Shown: positions 41,351 through 53,026, counted from the first letter of the stretch. The stretch is DNA of 64,000 nt from Pseudomonas alkylphenolica (GCF_004025535.1 NZ_QJRG01000039.1:62001-126000), one strand, 5' to 3'. The notes: generated by a model from the letters alone, not told the origin. Made by a program: numbers and translations.

Positions 41351-44260
41351 ATGCCGCTCAGTACCTTGATCCACCGCTCCAGCCAACCCTGCCCCGATGT
41401 AAGCGAAACGCAAGCCCGGCGGGTGTTGCAGGAGCAGTATGGGCTCAGTGGTTCATTGCAGCCATTGGGCAGCCAGCAAGACCTGAACTTTCGCGTCGAC
41501 AGTCCTCAAGGGCGCTATGTCCTGAAGATCTGCCATGGCAGCTATGCCGAAGTTGAGCTGGAAGCCCAGCACGCGGCTCTGCGCTACCTACGTGAGCGTG
41601 GCGTGCCGGTACCCGCGGTTATCAGTGCAGGCTCCGGCGCACAGTTGCTGGCGCTGGAAGTAGACGGGCAGGCCCTGCGCGTGCGCTTGCTCGAATACAT
41701 CGAGGGCCAGTCGCTGACCCGTTTGAAGTACATGGCGCCGGAACTGATTGCCGAATTGGGCAGGCTGTGCGCGCGGGTTGACCAGGCCTTGGCCGAATTC
41801 AGTCACCCAGGCCTTGAACGCACGCTGCAATGGGACCCGCGTCATGCCCCGGCCTTGACCGCCCACCTGTTGCCAGTGCTGGCCGACGGGCCACGCAAAA
41901 CGCAGTTGCTGGCGGCCACAGGCCAGGCAGAAGCGCGCTTGCAACCCCTGCTCAGCCAGCTGCCGATGCAGGCGGTGCACCTGGACATCACCGACGACAA
42001 TGCCGTGTGGCAACGCGACGAGCAGCGTGAGTGGCAGTTGCAGGGTGTCATCGACTTTGGTGACCTGGTGCATACCTGGCGGATTGCCGACCTGTCGGTG
42101 ACCTGCGCAGCGTTGCTGCACCATGCCGAGGGCGACCCGCTGCGCATCCTGCCTGCGGTGCAGGCCTACCATGCACTCAACCCGCTGACGACGAACGAGC
42201 TCAAAGCGCTCTGGCCGTTGATCGTCGCCCGGGCTGGCGTGCTGGTGCTCAGCAGCGAGCAGCAACTGAGCGTCGATCCGGGCAACCAGTACATTCGTGA
42301 CAACCTGAAACATGAGTGGGAGATTTTCGACGTCGCCAACAGTGTGCCGTTCGAACTGATGGAAGCGGCGATCTTGCAGGTCACCGGCCACGCGCTGCCT
42401 GATTTCACGCTGCAAGGCAGTGCGCCGCTGTTGCCGGGCCTGCAGGCCGATGCAGTGACGCCCGTGAACCTGGGGGTGTTGAGTGAGCTGTTCCAGGCCG
42501 GCAACTGGGAGCAGCCGGGTATCGACCAGCAATTGCTGCGTGAGCACGCGGGCGAGCAGGGTGCTGCCTGCTCCCTGTATGCGCAGTACCGACTGTCGAA
42601 GACCCACATCGACAACCCGCAAGAGCCGCAGACCTTTGCTTTGCACGTAGAACTGCAGGTGCCTGCGAACTCGGCGCTGCAAGCCCCGTGGGCGGGCGTC
42701 TGGCAGCAGACCGCAGAGGGCGCCGGTTGCTTGCAGGGCGAGCAATGCAGCCTCTGGCTGCGTGGGCTGGTCGACACGCCGGAGTCAGGCGCGCAACTCG
42801 CTCAGGGCCAGCGCCTGGGGCACAGTGCGGGGCTGTTGAGCATCCAGCTGTGCCGTGTTCCGGGGCTGTGCCCGCCCGCTTTCGTCGTGCCGTCCCGGGC
42901 GGCGGCCTGGCAGGCCGTGTGCCCGTCGCCACAGGCGATACTGGGGTTCGCCTGCGAGGCCGAGCCGCTGGTTGACGCCGCGCAGTTGCTGGCGCGCCGT
43001 GATGCCAGCTTTGCCCGCTCGCAGAAACACTACTACCAGCAGCCGCCGCATATCGAGCGTGGCTGGCGCAACTACCTGATCGACATGCAGGGGCGTTCTT
43101 ACCTGGACATGCTCAACAACGTCGCGGTACTCGGCCACGGTCATCCACGCATGGTGCAGGAGTCGGCGCGGCAATGGTCGCTGCTCAACACCAACTCGCG
43201 CTTTCACTACGCGGCGATTGCCGAGTTTTCCGAGCGCCTGCTGGCGCTGGCCCCCGAAGGCATGGACCGGGTATATCTGGTCAACAGCGGAACTGAAGCC
43301 AACGACCTGGCGATCCGCCTGGCCTGGGCCTACAGCGGTGGCCGCGACATGCTCAGCGTGCTGGAGGCTTATCACGGCTGGTCGGTGGCTACCGATGCGA
43401 TCTCCACCTCGATTGCCGACAACCCCCAGGCACTGAGTACCCGGCCCGAGTGGGTGCATCCGGTTGTTGCGCCCAACACCTACCGTGGCGCCTACCGCGG
43501 CGACGACACCTGTGCCGACTACATGCGCGATGTCGACGACAAGCTGGATGCGCTGGCGGCTGAACAGCGCCAGCTGGCCGGGTTCATCTGCGAACCGGTG
43601 TACGGCAACGCCGGCGGTATTTCCCTGCCAACGGGCTACCTGCAACAGGTCTATGGCAAGGTGCGGGCGGCCGGCGGTGTGTGCATCGCCGATGAGGTAC
43701 AGGTCGGCTACGGCCGGCTGGGTGAGTACTTCTGGGGCTTCGAGCAACAAGGTGTGATGCCGGACATCATCACCATGGCCAAGGGCATGGGCAACGGTCA
43801 GCCGTTGGGTGCGGTCATCACCCGCCGGGAAATCGCCGAGGCGCTGGAGGCGGAAGGCTACTTCTTCTCGTCCGCCGGCGGCAGCCCGGTCAGTTGCCGG
43901 ATCGGCATGGCGGTGCTCGATGTAATGGATGAAGAGGGCTTGTGGGACAACACCCGTGATGTCGGCAGGCACTTCAAAGCGCGCCTGCAGGCATTGGTCG
44001 ATAAACATCCGTTAGCCGGTGCGGTGCATGGCTCTGGCTTCTACCTGGGCCTGGAACTGGTCCGCGACCGCAGCACGCTGGAGCCGGCCACTGAAGAAAC
44101 CACCTACCTGTGCAATCGCCTGCGCGACCTGGGGATCTTCATGCAGCCTACCGGCGACTACCTGAACATCCTCAAGATCAAGCCGCCGATGTGCACCACG
44201 CGTGAAAGCGTGGACTACTTCGTCGACAGCATCGACCGGGTGTTGTCAGAAACGCTCTAA
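41351..44260 (+). CDS. Fusion of APH-type kinase and class III aminotransferase/phospholyase
   Basis: 969 residues in one frame. Residues about 20-320 are an aminoglycoside-phosphotransferase/choline-kinase fold with catalytic loop H210-L-D212-I-T-D-D-N217 and metal motif D235-F-G-D. About 345-540 is an unassigned, beta-rich linker domain. About 555-969 is a class III PLP aminotransferase fold with VNSGTEANDLAIRLA and PLP lysine K811 (TMAKGMGNGQPLG). The same pairing occurs as separate mammalian enzymes (hydroxylysine kinase and AGXT2L phospholyases), so the fusion may phosphorylate an amino alcohol and then remove phosphate plus ammonia. ATG 41351 has GAGG upstream. True substrate unknown. 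Confidence 0.85.
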   Translation: MPLSTLIHRSSQPCPDVSETQARRVLQEQYGLSGSLQPLGSQQDLNFRVDSPQGRYVLKICHGSYAEVELEAQHAALRYLRERGVPVPAVISAGSGAQLLALEVDGQALRVRLLEYIEGQSLTRLKYMAPELIAELGRLCARVDQALAEFSHPGLERTLQWDPRHAPALTAHLLPVLADGPRKTQLLAATGQAEARLQPLLSQLPMQAVHLDITDDNAVWQRDEQREWQLQGVIDFGDLVHTWRIADLSVTCAALLHHAEGDPLRILPAVQAYHALNPLTTNELKALWPLIVARAGVLVLSSEQQLSVDPGNQYIRDNLKHEWEIFDVANSVPFELMEAAILQVTGHALPDFTLQGSAPLLPGLQADAVTPVNLGVLSELFQAGNWEQPGIDQQLLREHAGEQGAACSLYAQYRLSKTHIDNPQEPQTFALHVELQVPANSALQAPWAGVWQQTAEGAGCLQGEQCSLWLRGLVDTPESGAQLAQGQRLGHSAGLLSIQLCRVPGLCPPAFVVPSRAAAWQAVCPSPQAILGFACEAEPLVDAAQLLARRDASFARSQKHYYQQPPHIERGWRNYLIDMQGRSYLDMLNNVAVLGHGHPRMVQESARQWSLLNTNSRFHYAAIAEFSERLLALAPEGMDRVYLVNSGTEANDLAIRLAWAYSGGRDMLSVLEAYHGWSVATDAISTSIADNPQALSTRPEWVHPVVAPNTYRGAYRGDDTCADYMRDVDDKLDALAAEQRQLAGFICEPVYGNAGGISLPTGYLQQVYGKVRAAGGVCIADEVQVGYGRLGEYFWGFEQQGVMPDIITMAKGMGNGQPLGAVITRREIAEALEAEGYFFSSAGGSPVSCRIGMAVLDVMDEEGLWDNTRDVGRHFKARLQALVDKHPLAGAVHGSGFYLGLELVRDRSTLEPATEETTYLCNRLRDLGIFMQPTGDYLNILKIKPPMCTTRESVDYFVDSIDRVLSETL

Positions 44261-44276
44261 CGCGTAGATTGAACGT

Positions 44277-44314
44277 CGCTTAAATCGATTATTATCGGTT
44301 TAAGCGGCTTTTTT
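44277..44314 (+). terminator. Intrinsic terminator after the fusion gene
   Basis: 13-base arms CGCTTAAATCGAT / ATCGGTTTAAGCG (one mismatch), then GC and a T run. Confidence 0.85.
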
Positions 44315-44492
44315 ATACCTGAATATTTTTGTGTGCTACTTTTAAAGCAGATATTTATCGGATATAAAGCTGTGTATAACACCTGTACTCGAGGCGCTCA
44401 ATGAGACCGAAGAAGGTGTGCTGGAATCCTGATCATTCAATGACCTCGACGCCGTGTCTGATGCCTGCGTCGAGCCTTGCAAAGGTTTACTC

Positions 44493-45599
44493 ATGAAAAC
44501 GCTGAACAGCACTCCACGCGCCGACGGCTTCTACATGCCGGCCGAATGGGCACCGCAAACCCAGGTCTGGATGGTCTGGCCCGAGCGCCCGGACAACTGG
44601 CGCCTGGGCGGCAAGCCGGTACAGGCTGCCCACGTGACGCTGGCCAAGGCCATCGCCCGTTTCCAGCCGGTCACCGTGGCCGTTTCGGCCGCGCAGTACG
44701 ACAACGCACGCGCCCGTCTGGACGTGCCGAACGTGCGCGTGGTGGAAATCAGCAACGACGACGCCTGGGTGCGCGACACCGGCCCGACCTTCGTCATCAA
44801 CAACAGCGGCGAAGTCCGTGGTGTTGACTGGGGCTTCAATGCCTGGGGTGGTTTCGAAGGCGGTTTGTACGCACCGTGGAACCGTGACGAGCAAGTAGCC
44901 AGCAAGGTCCTCGAGATGGAGCGCTGCGCGCGTTACCACACCGAAGGCTTTGTGCTTGAAGGTGGCTCGATCCACGTCGACGGCGAAGGCACCCTGATTA
45001 CCACCGAAGAGTGCCTGCTCAACCACAACCGCAACCCGCACCTGAACCGTGAGCAGATCGAAGAGGTGCTGCGCGAGCACCTGGCGGTCGAGACCATCAT
45101 CTGGCTGCCGGACGGCCTGTACAACGACGAGACCGATGGCCACGTCGACAACTTCTGCTGTTACGTCAGCCCGGGTGAAGTGTTACTGGCCTGGACAGAT
45201 GATCCCCAAGACCCCAACTACGCGCGCTGCCACGCCGCACTGGAGGTCTTGCAGAACAGCCGCGACGCCAAAGGCCGCACCTTTACGGTGCATAAAATGC
45301 CGATTCCGGGGCCGCTGTACGCCACTGAAGAAGAGTGCGCCGGTGTTGATCCTGTGGCCGGTAGCCAGGAGCGCAACCCGTCGGTTCGCCTGGCCGGGTC
45401 CTACGTCAACTTCCTGATCGTCAATGGCGGCATCATTGCGCCAAGCTTTGACGACCCGGCAGATGCCCAAGCTAGAGCGATTCTGGCGCGTGTATTCCCG
45501 GAACATGAAGTGGTGATGATCCCGGGTCGCGAGATGCTGTTGGGTGGCGGCAACATCCACTGCCTGACCCAGCAACAGCCGGCGCCATTCAAAGGTTGA
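44493..45599 (+). CDS. aguA: Agmatine deiminase
   Basis: Converts agmatine to N-carbamoylputrescine on the route from arginine to putrescine. 368 residues, guanidino-modifying fold; nucleophile C357 ([11 protein letters not shown]), the same number I recall for P. aeruginosa AguA, plus [12 protein letters not shown] and [16 protein letters not shown] 44493 has AAAGG 8 bases upstream. The usual partner aguB is not adjacent; the upstream neighbour is the kinase-aminotransferase fusion, separated by a terminator. Confidence 0.95.
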   Translation: MKTLNSTPRADGFYMPAEWAPQTQVWMVWPERPDNWRLGGKPVQAAHVTLAKAIARFQPVTVAVSAAQYDNARARLDVPNVRVVEISNDDAWVRDTGPTFVINNSGEVRGVDWGFNAWGGFEGGLYAPWNRDEQVASKVLEMERCARYHTEGFVLEGGSIHVDGEGTLITTEECLLNHNRNPHLNREQIEEVLREHLAVETIIWLPDGLYNDETDGHVDNFCCYVSPGEVLLAWTDDPQDPNYARCHAALEVLQNSRDAKGRTFTVHKMPIPGPLYATEEECAGVDPVAGSQERNPSVRLAGSYVNFLIVNGGIIAPSFDDPADAQARAILARVFPEHEVVMIPGREMLLGGGNIHCLTQQQPAPFKG

Positions 45600-45611
45600 A
45601 TGTAAGCCAAT

Positions 45612-45640
45612 AAAAAACCCGTCTCCGGACGGGTTTTTTT
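45612..45640 (+). terminator. Intrinsic terminator after aguA
   Basis: Stem AAAAAACCCGTC / GACGGGTTTTTT with TCCG loop and T run. Confidence 0.95.
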
Positions 45641-45781
45641 ATGCGCGGGCGACAATCGGCAGCTGCAATGGCACACCTCTTGTATTTGTTTTGCATTGTA
45701 TTTCAAGCAGATAGAACAGCGATGTTCTGTCACAAAGTATGAGTAGGTTAGCCGCTCACGGCCCAGGGAGTACGTGTCGAA

Positions 45782-45982
45782 ATGAATGCAGTAAGTGAGC
45801 CGGCTTCGCCCTCATCATCCATCAACCACGAGTCGCTGCAACGTGTGGCACAGTGGTTGAAAAACCATGGAAGCGCCCGGGTCAGGCAGACCAAACACCG
45901 ACGCACACTGCTGGAACGCTACCCGGCGGGGCTGATCACCGATGCAGAGCTTGAGGCCTTGCTGGGTGACAGCGCAGGCTGA
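45782..45982 (+). CDS. Small hypothetical protein, 66 residues
   Basis: A free-standing small ORF between two terminators. N-terminal serine/proline-rich stretch (SEPASPSSSI), then an amphipathic helix (LQRVAQWLKNHGSARVRQ), basic centre and acidic end (LITDAELEALLGD). Codon use is Pseudomonas-like. GGGAG lies about 12 bases upstream, rather far. No cysteines, no signal peptide. I do not recognise it; helix plus basic patch could bind nucleic acid, but this is weak. Confidence 0.6.
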   Translation: MNAVSEPASPSSSINHESLQRVAQWLKNHGSARVRQTKHRRTLLERYPAGLITDAELEALLGDSAG

Positions 45983-46006
45983 GTGACGCGCTGGCTGCAC
46001 AAATAG

Positions 46007-46044
46007 AAAGGGGCGGCACTGCTTGCGCAGTGGCCGCCCCTTTT
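46007..46044. terminator. Shared terminator between convergent genes
   Basis: Long stem GGGGCGGC / GCCGCCCC extended by ACTGC / GCAGT with one bulge, TTGC loop and T run on the plus strand. It lies between the small ORF and the receptor gene and may serve both. Confidence 0.88.
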
Positions 46045-46057
46045 GCTTGTGCCAGGA

Positions 46058-48160
<2,103 letters not shown>

Positions 48161-48222
48161 GCAAGAACATCCGAGGGGGTTGGCGTGTTAGACGAAAGTC
48201 GTACCGGGATTTTTGCGCGGAT

Positions 48223-48241
48223 GATAATGCTTTGCATTTAC
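48223..48241. promoter_or_regulatory. Fur box
   Basis: GATAATGCTTTGCATTTAC matches the 19-bp Fur consensus at 13 positions, including the whole left GATAATG and the CATT core, 63 bases upstream of the receptor ATG. Confidence 0.7.
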
Positions 48242-48410
48242 TTGTGTTAATTGTTTATGTTGCCCTCGGTTGAATTAATGTTTCTGAATGTTTCGCGTTT
48301 AATGCATTGATTTGGATCCATTTTTACCCGGCTTTGGTGCGCAAAAAATGTAGGAATCCTCCCTTAACGGCTGCAGATCACGTCAATAGTCGCCACTTTT
48401 TCACGTTTTT

Positions 48411-48520
48411 TTGACACGACGATCCGCGCGCGGATAGGATTCGAACAACGCCTGTAGGCCCACCAGCCAAGAGTCCAAAATAAAAGGCCCGCTGCGATCA
48501 TTCGCATGCGGGCTTTTTAT
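48411..48520 (+). ncRNA. Candidate small RNA unit: sigma-70 promoter plus terminator
   Basis: TTGACA (48411-48416), 18-base spacer, TAGGAT (48435-48440), predicted start near 48447, then a terminator at 48482-48518: an 11-bp stem (GCCCGCTGCGA pairing with TCGCAGCGGGC bar one bulged T), TCAT loop and T run. The predicted RNA is about 70-75 nt with a 35-nt single-stranded 5' part and no ORF. It lies 90 bases upstream of a porin gene. It may be a free sRNA or an attenuator in the porin leader. Confidence 0.6.
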
Positions 48521-48609
48521 TTTCTGACCCGCGAGCGTCAACCCACGCAGGGGGCGTGGTTCTGGCGTCGGCTGCAGAGCGTATTTGACTAGGTAATAAG
48601 GAAAATAAA

Positions 48610-49911
48610 ATGTTGAAAACCAGGATCAGCCTGATCGCGCTGGGGCTAATGGCAGCGACTCAGGCCATGGCCAATGACCAGGCCGCGTCGAAGGGCTTCG
48701 TAGAAGACAGCAGCGCAAACCTGCTGCTGCGTAACGCCTTCATCAACCGTGACAAGAAGCACGACACCAACGATCAGTCCGAATGGGGCCAGGCCTTCAT
48801 CGGCAAGTTCTCCTCCGGCTTCACCCAGGGCACCGTTGGTGTGGGCGTAGACGCGTTTGGTCTGTACGCAGTGCGTTTGGACGGTGGTAAAGGCCGCAAT
48901 GGCGGCGGCGGTATCGACTTCTTCAAACCGGCCGATGGCGACTCGCCGACCAACCAGCAGAACTCCCCGCACAACCTGGCTCGTGGCGGCGCCGCAGTCA
49001 AATTCCGCGTCTCCAACACCGTGTTGAAATACGGCGACCAGATGCCGGAACTGCCGGTTCTGCAATACGACGACGCGCGCCTGCTGCCAGAGAGCTACAC
49101 CGGTACACTGATCACCTCCAAGGAGATCCAGGGCCTGGAACTGAATGCTGGCCGTTTCACCCAGGAAGCGCGTAAAAGTGCTGAAGGCCGTGACAGCGGT
49201 GGCCTGAAGTCGATCAACGTACTGGGCGGCAGCTACAAGTTCACCGAAAACCTGTCGGCTTCGGTGTACGGCTCGGATGTTGAAGACGTCCTGAAAAAGT
49301 ACTACCTGGGCGTCAACTACGTTCATCCGCTGGCGGATGACCAGTCCCTGACCCTGGACTTCAACGGCTACAAGTCGGACATCGACAAGAAGTATGTCGC
49401 TGAAGCCGACCTTACCGGCGACTCCAACACCATCTGGAGCCTGGCGGCCACTTACGCCTTCGGCCCGCACTCGATCACCCTGGCTCACCAGCGCAGCACC
49501 GGCTCCACTGGTTACCAGTACGGCTTCTACCAGAACGCTGGCGGTGTCGGTGACGGTGGCTCGACCATCTACCTGGCCAACTCCTACTGGTCTGACTTCA
49601 ACGCCGAAGACGAGCGTTCCTGGCAGATCGGCTACGGCCTGGACTTCGGCGCCTTCGGCGTACCGGGTCTGAAGTACAACATCGCTTACGTGCGTGGTGA
49701 CAACATCAACACCCACGGTTTCGGTGAAGGTAAAGAGCGCGAAATCTTCAACCAGCTCAAGTACGTGGTTCAAGACGGCCCTGCCAAGGACCTGTCGGTC
49801 AAACTGCGTGGCTCGTTCCTGCGTACGTCTGAAAGCGTTCGCCAGAACGGCTACAACGATGACGGCAACGAAGTACGTGTGTTCATCGAGTACCCGATCA
49901 GCATCCTCTGA
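48610..49911 (+). CDS. OprD-family outer-membrane porin (OprE/OprQ-like)
   Basis: 433 residues with a signal peptide (cleavage after TQAMA), then GFVEDSSANLLLRNAFINRD, GFTQGTVGVGVDAFG and DDARLLPESYTG, the OprD-class hallmarks. The last residues are ...EYPISIL, ending without the usual terminal phenylalanine. It belongs to the same family as the porin at 7860 but is clearly diverged. AATAAGGAA is the ribosome site. The long upstream region contains a promoter-terminator unit. Confidence 0.88.
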   Translation: MLKTRISLIALGLMAATQAMANDQAASKGFVEDSSANLLLRNAFINRDKKHDTNDQSEWGQAFIGKFSSGFTQGTVGVGVDAFGLYAVRLDGGKGRNGGGGIDFFKPADGDSPTNQQNSPHNLARGGAAVKFRVSNTVLKYGDQMPELPVLQYDDARLLPESYTGTLITSKEIQGLELNAGRFTQEARKSAEGRDSGGLKSINVLGGSYKFTENLSASVYGSDVEDVLKKYYLGVNYVHPLADDQSLTLDFNGYKSDIDKKYVAEADLTGDSNTIWSLAATYAFGPHSITLAHQRSTGSTGYQYGFYQNAGGVGDGGSTIYLANSYWSDFNAEDERSWQIGYGLDFGAFGVPGLKYNIAYVRGDNINTHGFGEGKEREIFNQLKYVVQDGPAKDLSVKLRGSFLRTSESVRQNGYNDDGNEVRVFIEYPISIL

Positions 49912-49932
49912 TAGCTGTTTGGTGTTACTGAC

Positions 49933-49958
49933 AACCCCGGCCTAGGCCGGGGTTGTTT
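49933..49958 (+). terminator. Intrinsic terminator after second porin
   Basis: Perfect 11-bp palindrome AACCCCGGCCT / AGGCCGGGGTT with T-rich tail; it also holds the stop codon of the convergent flavoprotein gene. Confidence 0.88.
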
Positions 49959-51606
49959 GTTTCTGGGGCAGGGCGCGCTTGACCGCCGGCGCCTCACCGG
50001 TATCCGGTTCGAAGCTGTCGCTGCGGGCCATCCGCCACATCCGTGCATAGAACTCGCTGTCGATCGAGCCGCTGAGCAACTCACCGGGCTTGAGGAATAC
50101 GTGCAGTTGGGAAAACAGACGGATCTCACTGGCGCTGATACGCCGTACCAGGTGTTTGGGCTTGAGCTGGGACGGGTGATCCAGGCCCGCGGCGGCGAGC
50201 ATCTCGGCCAGTGCATGCAGGGTGTTGCGGTGAAAACTGTAGACCCGCTCGGCCTTGTCCGGCACCACCAGGGCGCGCTGGCGCAGTGGGTCCTGGGTGG
50301 CCACGCCGGTCGGGCACTTGTTGGTATGGCAGCTCTGTGACTGGATGCAGCCAATGGCAAACATGAAGCCCCGTGCCGAGTTCACCCAGTCCGCGCCGAT
50401 GGCCAGTACGCTGGCGATGTCGAAGGCACTGACAATCTTGCCGCCGGCACCGATGCGCACCTTGTCGCGCAGGTTCAGGCCGACCAGGGTGTTGTGCACG
50501 AACATCAGGCCTTCGCGCATCGGCACGCCGATGTTGTCGCTGAATTCACGTGGTGCGGCGCCTGTCCCGCCTTCCTTGCCATCGACCACGATGAAATCGG
50601 GAACGATGCCGGTCTCCAGCATGGCCTTGGCGATGCCCATGAACTCCCACGGATGCCCCAGGCAGAACTTGAAGCCGACCGGCTTGCCCCCAGACAGCAT
50701 GCGCAACTGGGCGATGAATTCCAGCAGTTCGAGCGGCGTGCGGAAGGCGCTGTGCGCCGCCGGTGAGATGCAGTCTTCGCCGACCGTCACGCCACGGGTG
50801 GCGGCAATCTCGGCACTGACCTTGTGCCCGGGCAGAATCCCGCCATGCCCGGGTTTTGCACCCTGGCTCAGCTTGATTTCGATCATCTTCACCTGCGGGT
50901 CGCGAGCCTGCTCGGCGAAGCGTTTGGGGTCGAAGCGGCCGTCACTGGTGCGACAGCCGAAATAACCACTGCCGATTTCCCAGATCAGGTCGCCGCCGTG
51001 TTCGCGGTGGTAGGGGCTGATGCTGCCTTCCCCGGTGTCATGGGCGAAGCGACCGCGTTTGGCGCCCTGGTTGAGTGCAGCAATGGCGTTGGCACTGAGG
51101 GCGCCGAAGCTCATCGCCGAGATGTTGAAGATCGATGCCGAGTAGGGTTGGCGGCACTGCGGGCCACCAATGGCGATGCGAAACGAGGCGGGGTCTGGGG
51201 TGTCTGCCGGCAGCATCGAATGGCTGATGAACTCGAAGCCCGGGCGGTAGACGTCATTGAGCGTGCCGAAGGCTTTTTCCGCGCTTTCATTCTTGGCGCG
51301 TGCGTACACCAGCGAGCGCTGGGCACGGGAGAAGGGCAGCTTGTCGTCATCGCCCTCCAGCAGGTACTGGCGAATTTCCGGGCGGATGGTTTCGATCAGG
51401 TAACGGATATTGCCCAGGATCGGGTAGTTGCGTCGCACTGCGTGGTGGCTTTGTCGAAGGTCATTGAGCCCCACCAGGCTGAGCAGGGTGCTGATCAGGG
51501 TGAAGGGCCAGAGCCAGGCGTGGCTCGACAGGTAGTTCAGGCTGATACCGGTAAAGAGCAGACAGCCGACCAGACAGGCGTAACGGCTGGGAAGCGAAGC
51601 TTTCAT
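49942..51606 (-). CDS. Glutamate-synthase-like FMN-binding protein, membrane-anchored
   Basis: 554 residues. Two hydrophobic segments at the N-terminus (about 10-48) suggest membrane attachment. The rest is the GltS FMN/iron-sulfur domain: GAKPGHGGILPG, VVDGKEGGTGAAP, RIGAGGK, and the 3Fe-4S cysteines C420, C426, C431 (CIQSQSCHTNKCPTG). The N-terminal amidotransferase and ammonia channel of real glutamate synthase are absent, so ammonia from glutamine is unlikely. GGAAG precedes the ATG. Physiological reaction unknown; often annotated only by family. Confidence 0.85.
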   Translation of the reverse strand: MKASLPSRYACLVGCLLFTGISLNYLSSHAWLWPFTLISTLLSLVGLNDLRQSHHAVRRNYPILGNIRYLIETIRPEIRQYLLEGDDDKLPFSRAQRSLVYARAKNESAEKAFGTLNDVYRPGFEFISHSMLPADTPDPASFRIAIGGPQCRQPYSASIFNISAMSFGALSANAIAALNQGAKRGRFAHDTGEGSISPYHREHGGDLIWEIGSGYFGCRTSDGRFDPKRFAEQARDPQVKMIEIKLSQGAKPGHGGILPGHKVSAEIAATRGVTVGEDCISPAAHSAFRTPLELLEFIAQLRMLSGGKPVGFKFCLGHPWEFMGIAKAMLETGIVPDFIVVDGKEGGTGAAPREFSDNIGVPMREGLMFVHNTLVGLNLRDKVRIGAGGKIVSAFDIASVLAIGADWVNSARGFMFAIGCIQSQSCHTNKCPTGVATQDPLRQRALVVPDKAERVYSFHRNTLHALAEMLAAAGLDHPSQLKPKHLVRRISASEIRLFSQLHVFLKPGELLSGSIDSEFYARMWRMARSDSFEPDTGEAPAVKRALPQKQTTPA

Positions 51607-51829
51607 GAATCTTCCGCTGACATAAGAGATTCGCCCTAGGATAGGGTAAGCGTGCGCGCGGAAAACCCGTGAAATCGGTAAAAGACTTTTATCCCCGACG
51701 TGCTTGCAAAGGCGCGTTGCAGCGCGTTAGTTCGCTGTTGACTGAACCCAACTCCGGCAGTTGCATAACAGCCGCTCGGCAGCCCCGTGTTACAAGGCTT
51801 CTCCCGTAATTTTCAAGTGAATCCGCACG

Positions 51830-53026
51830 ATGTCCGCACCGCGCACCGAAAACGCCGGGCAGGGGTTCGGCCTGCTCTGCCTGGCCAGCTACCTGCTGTC
51901 GTTGTCCTATGGCTCGACCTTTTTACTGTCACTGCTGGTCAGTAGCCGGGGCGGCAATGAGCAGGACGCCGGCCAGATCATTTCCCTGGCGATGCTCAGC
52001 ACTGTGGTTGCAGTGCTCGGCAGCGGGCATCTGGCCGATCGCCTGGGGTCGGCCAGGGCCATCGCGCTTTCTGCGTTGTGTCTGGTTGGCGCCTGCCTGG
52101 GCTTTGCCCTGGTGCCCGGCACTGGCGGAGGGTTGATGCTGTGTGGCCTGGTTCTGGGGCTGGGGTGGGGCGCGTTCTATACCCTGGGGCCGATTCTGGT
52201 GGCCGAACGGGTCGATGCGCAGCGCCGCACCCACAGCTTTGCCCTGCTCTCGGGCAGCATGATGAGCGGTATCGGTTCCGGGCCCTTGGTGGGCAAGCTG
52301 GCCAGCTTCTTCGCCCTGCCTGTACAAACGGCGTTCTACACGGCGGCATTGGCTGCATTGATCGGTTTGGTGATATTCAACCACCTGGCACGCCAGCAGC
52401 GTCCGGCGAGCAGCCGGGTCAGCATCAGCCGTCGGGCAAGCATCCTGGTGCTGGGCTCGAAAGCACGCTGGCCGATTCTCATGGTGGGCCTGGGCGGCGC
52501 CATCTTTGGCGGTCTGGGCAGTTTTCAAACGTCTTATGCCGCCGGTCGTGGGCTGGACTACTCGCTGTTTTTCATCGGCTTCATGAGTGCTGCGATCAGC
52601 TGCCGTCTGCTGATCGCCGGCTGGGTGGTCAAGTGCGATGCTTATCGCGCCTCCTGCCTGCTTTCGGGGTTTATCGTGCTGGCGGTCGTGGCTTTGGGTT
52701 GGCAGGTGCAGGGTAATCTCGGCTACCTGCTGGCTGCAGCACTGCTGGGTGTGGGTTACGGCTTGAACTACTCGGTGATCAACGGCCTGGCCGCCAATCA
52801 GGCACCGCTCGGGCACACGCCGCAGGCGCTGTTGCTGTTCAGCCTGTCGTACTTCCTTGGTGTGTTCGGCTTTCCCTGGCTGGCCGGGCACCTGATCGTC
52901 AGTGGCGGCACCGAAGCAATGATGGTCTGTTTGCTGGTGGTCGCCCTGCTCAACTGGGCAATCAGCCTGAGTCGACTGCTGGGGCGCCGATTGGGGAAAA
53001 CCAGTGGAATTATTGATCCTGGTTAA
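51830..53026 (+). CDS. MFS transporter
   Basis: 398 residues with about twelve membrane segments and the MFS loop motif GHLADRLGSARAIALSA between segments 2 and 3. No strong ribosome site. Divergent from the flavoprotein and 60 bases before hldD. Substrate not predictable. Confidence 0.82.
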   Translation: MSAPRTENAGQGFGLLCLASYLLSLSYGSTFLLSLLVSSRGGNEQDAGQIISLAMLSTVVAVLGSGHLADRLGSARAIALSALCLVGACLGFALVPGTGGGLMLCGLVLGLGWGAFYTLGPILVAERVDAQRRTHSFALLSGSMMSGIGSGPLVGKLASFFALPVQTAFYTAALAALIGLVIFNHLARQQRPASSRVSISRRASILVLGSKARWPILMVGLGGAIFGGLGSFQTSYAAGRGLDYSLFFIGFMSAAISCRLLIAGWVVKCDAYRASCLLSGFIVLAVVALGWQVQGNLGYLLAAALLGVGYGLNYSVINGLAANQAPLGHTPQALLLFSLSYFLGVFGFPWLAGHLIVSGGTEAMMVCLLVVALLNWAISLSRLLGRRLGKTSGIIDPG

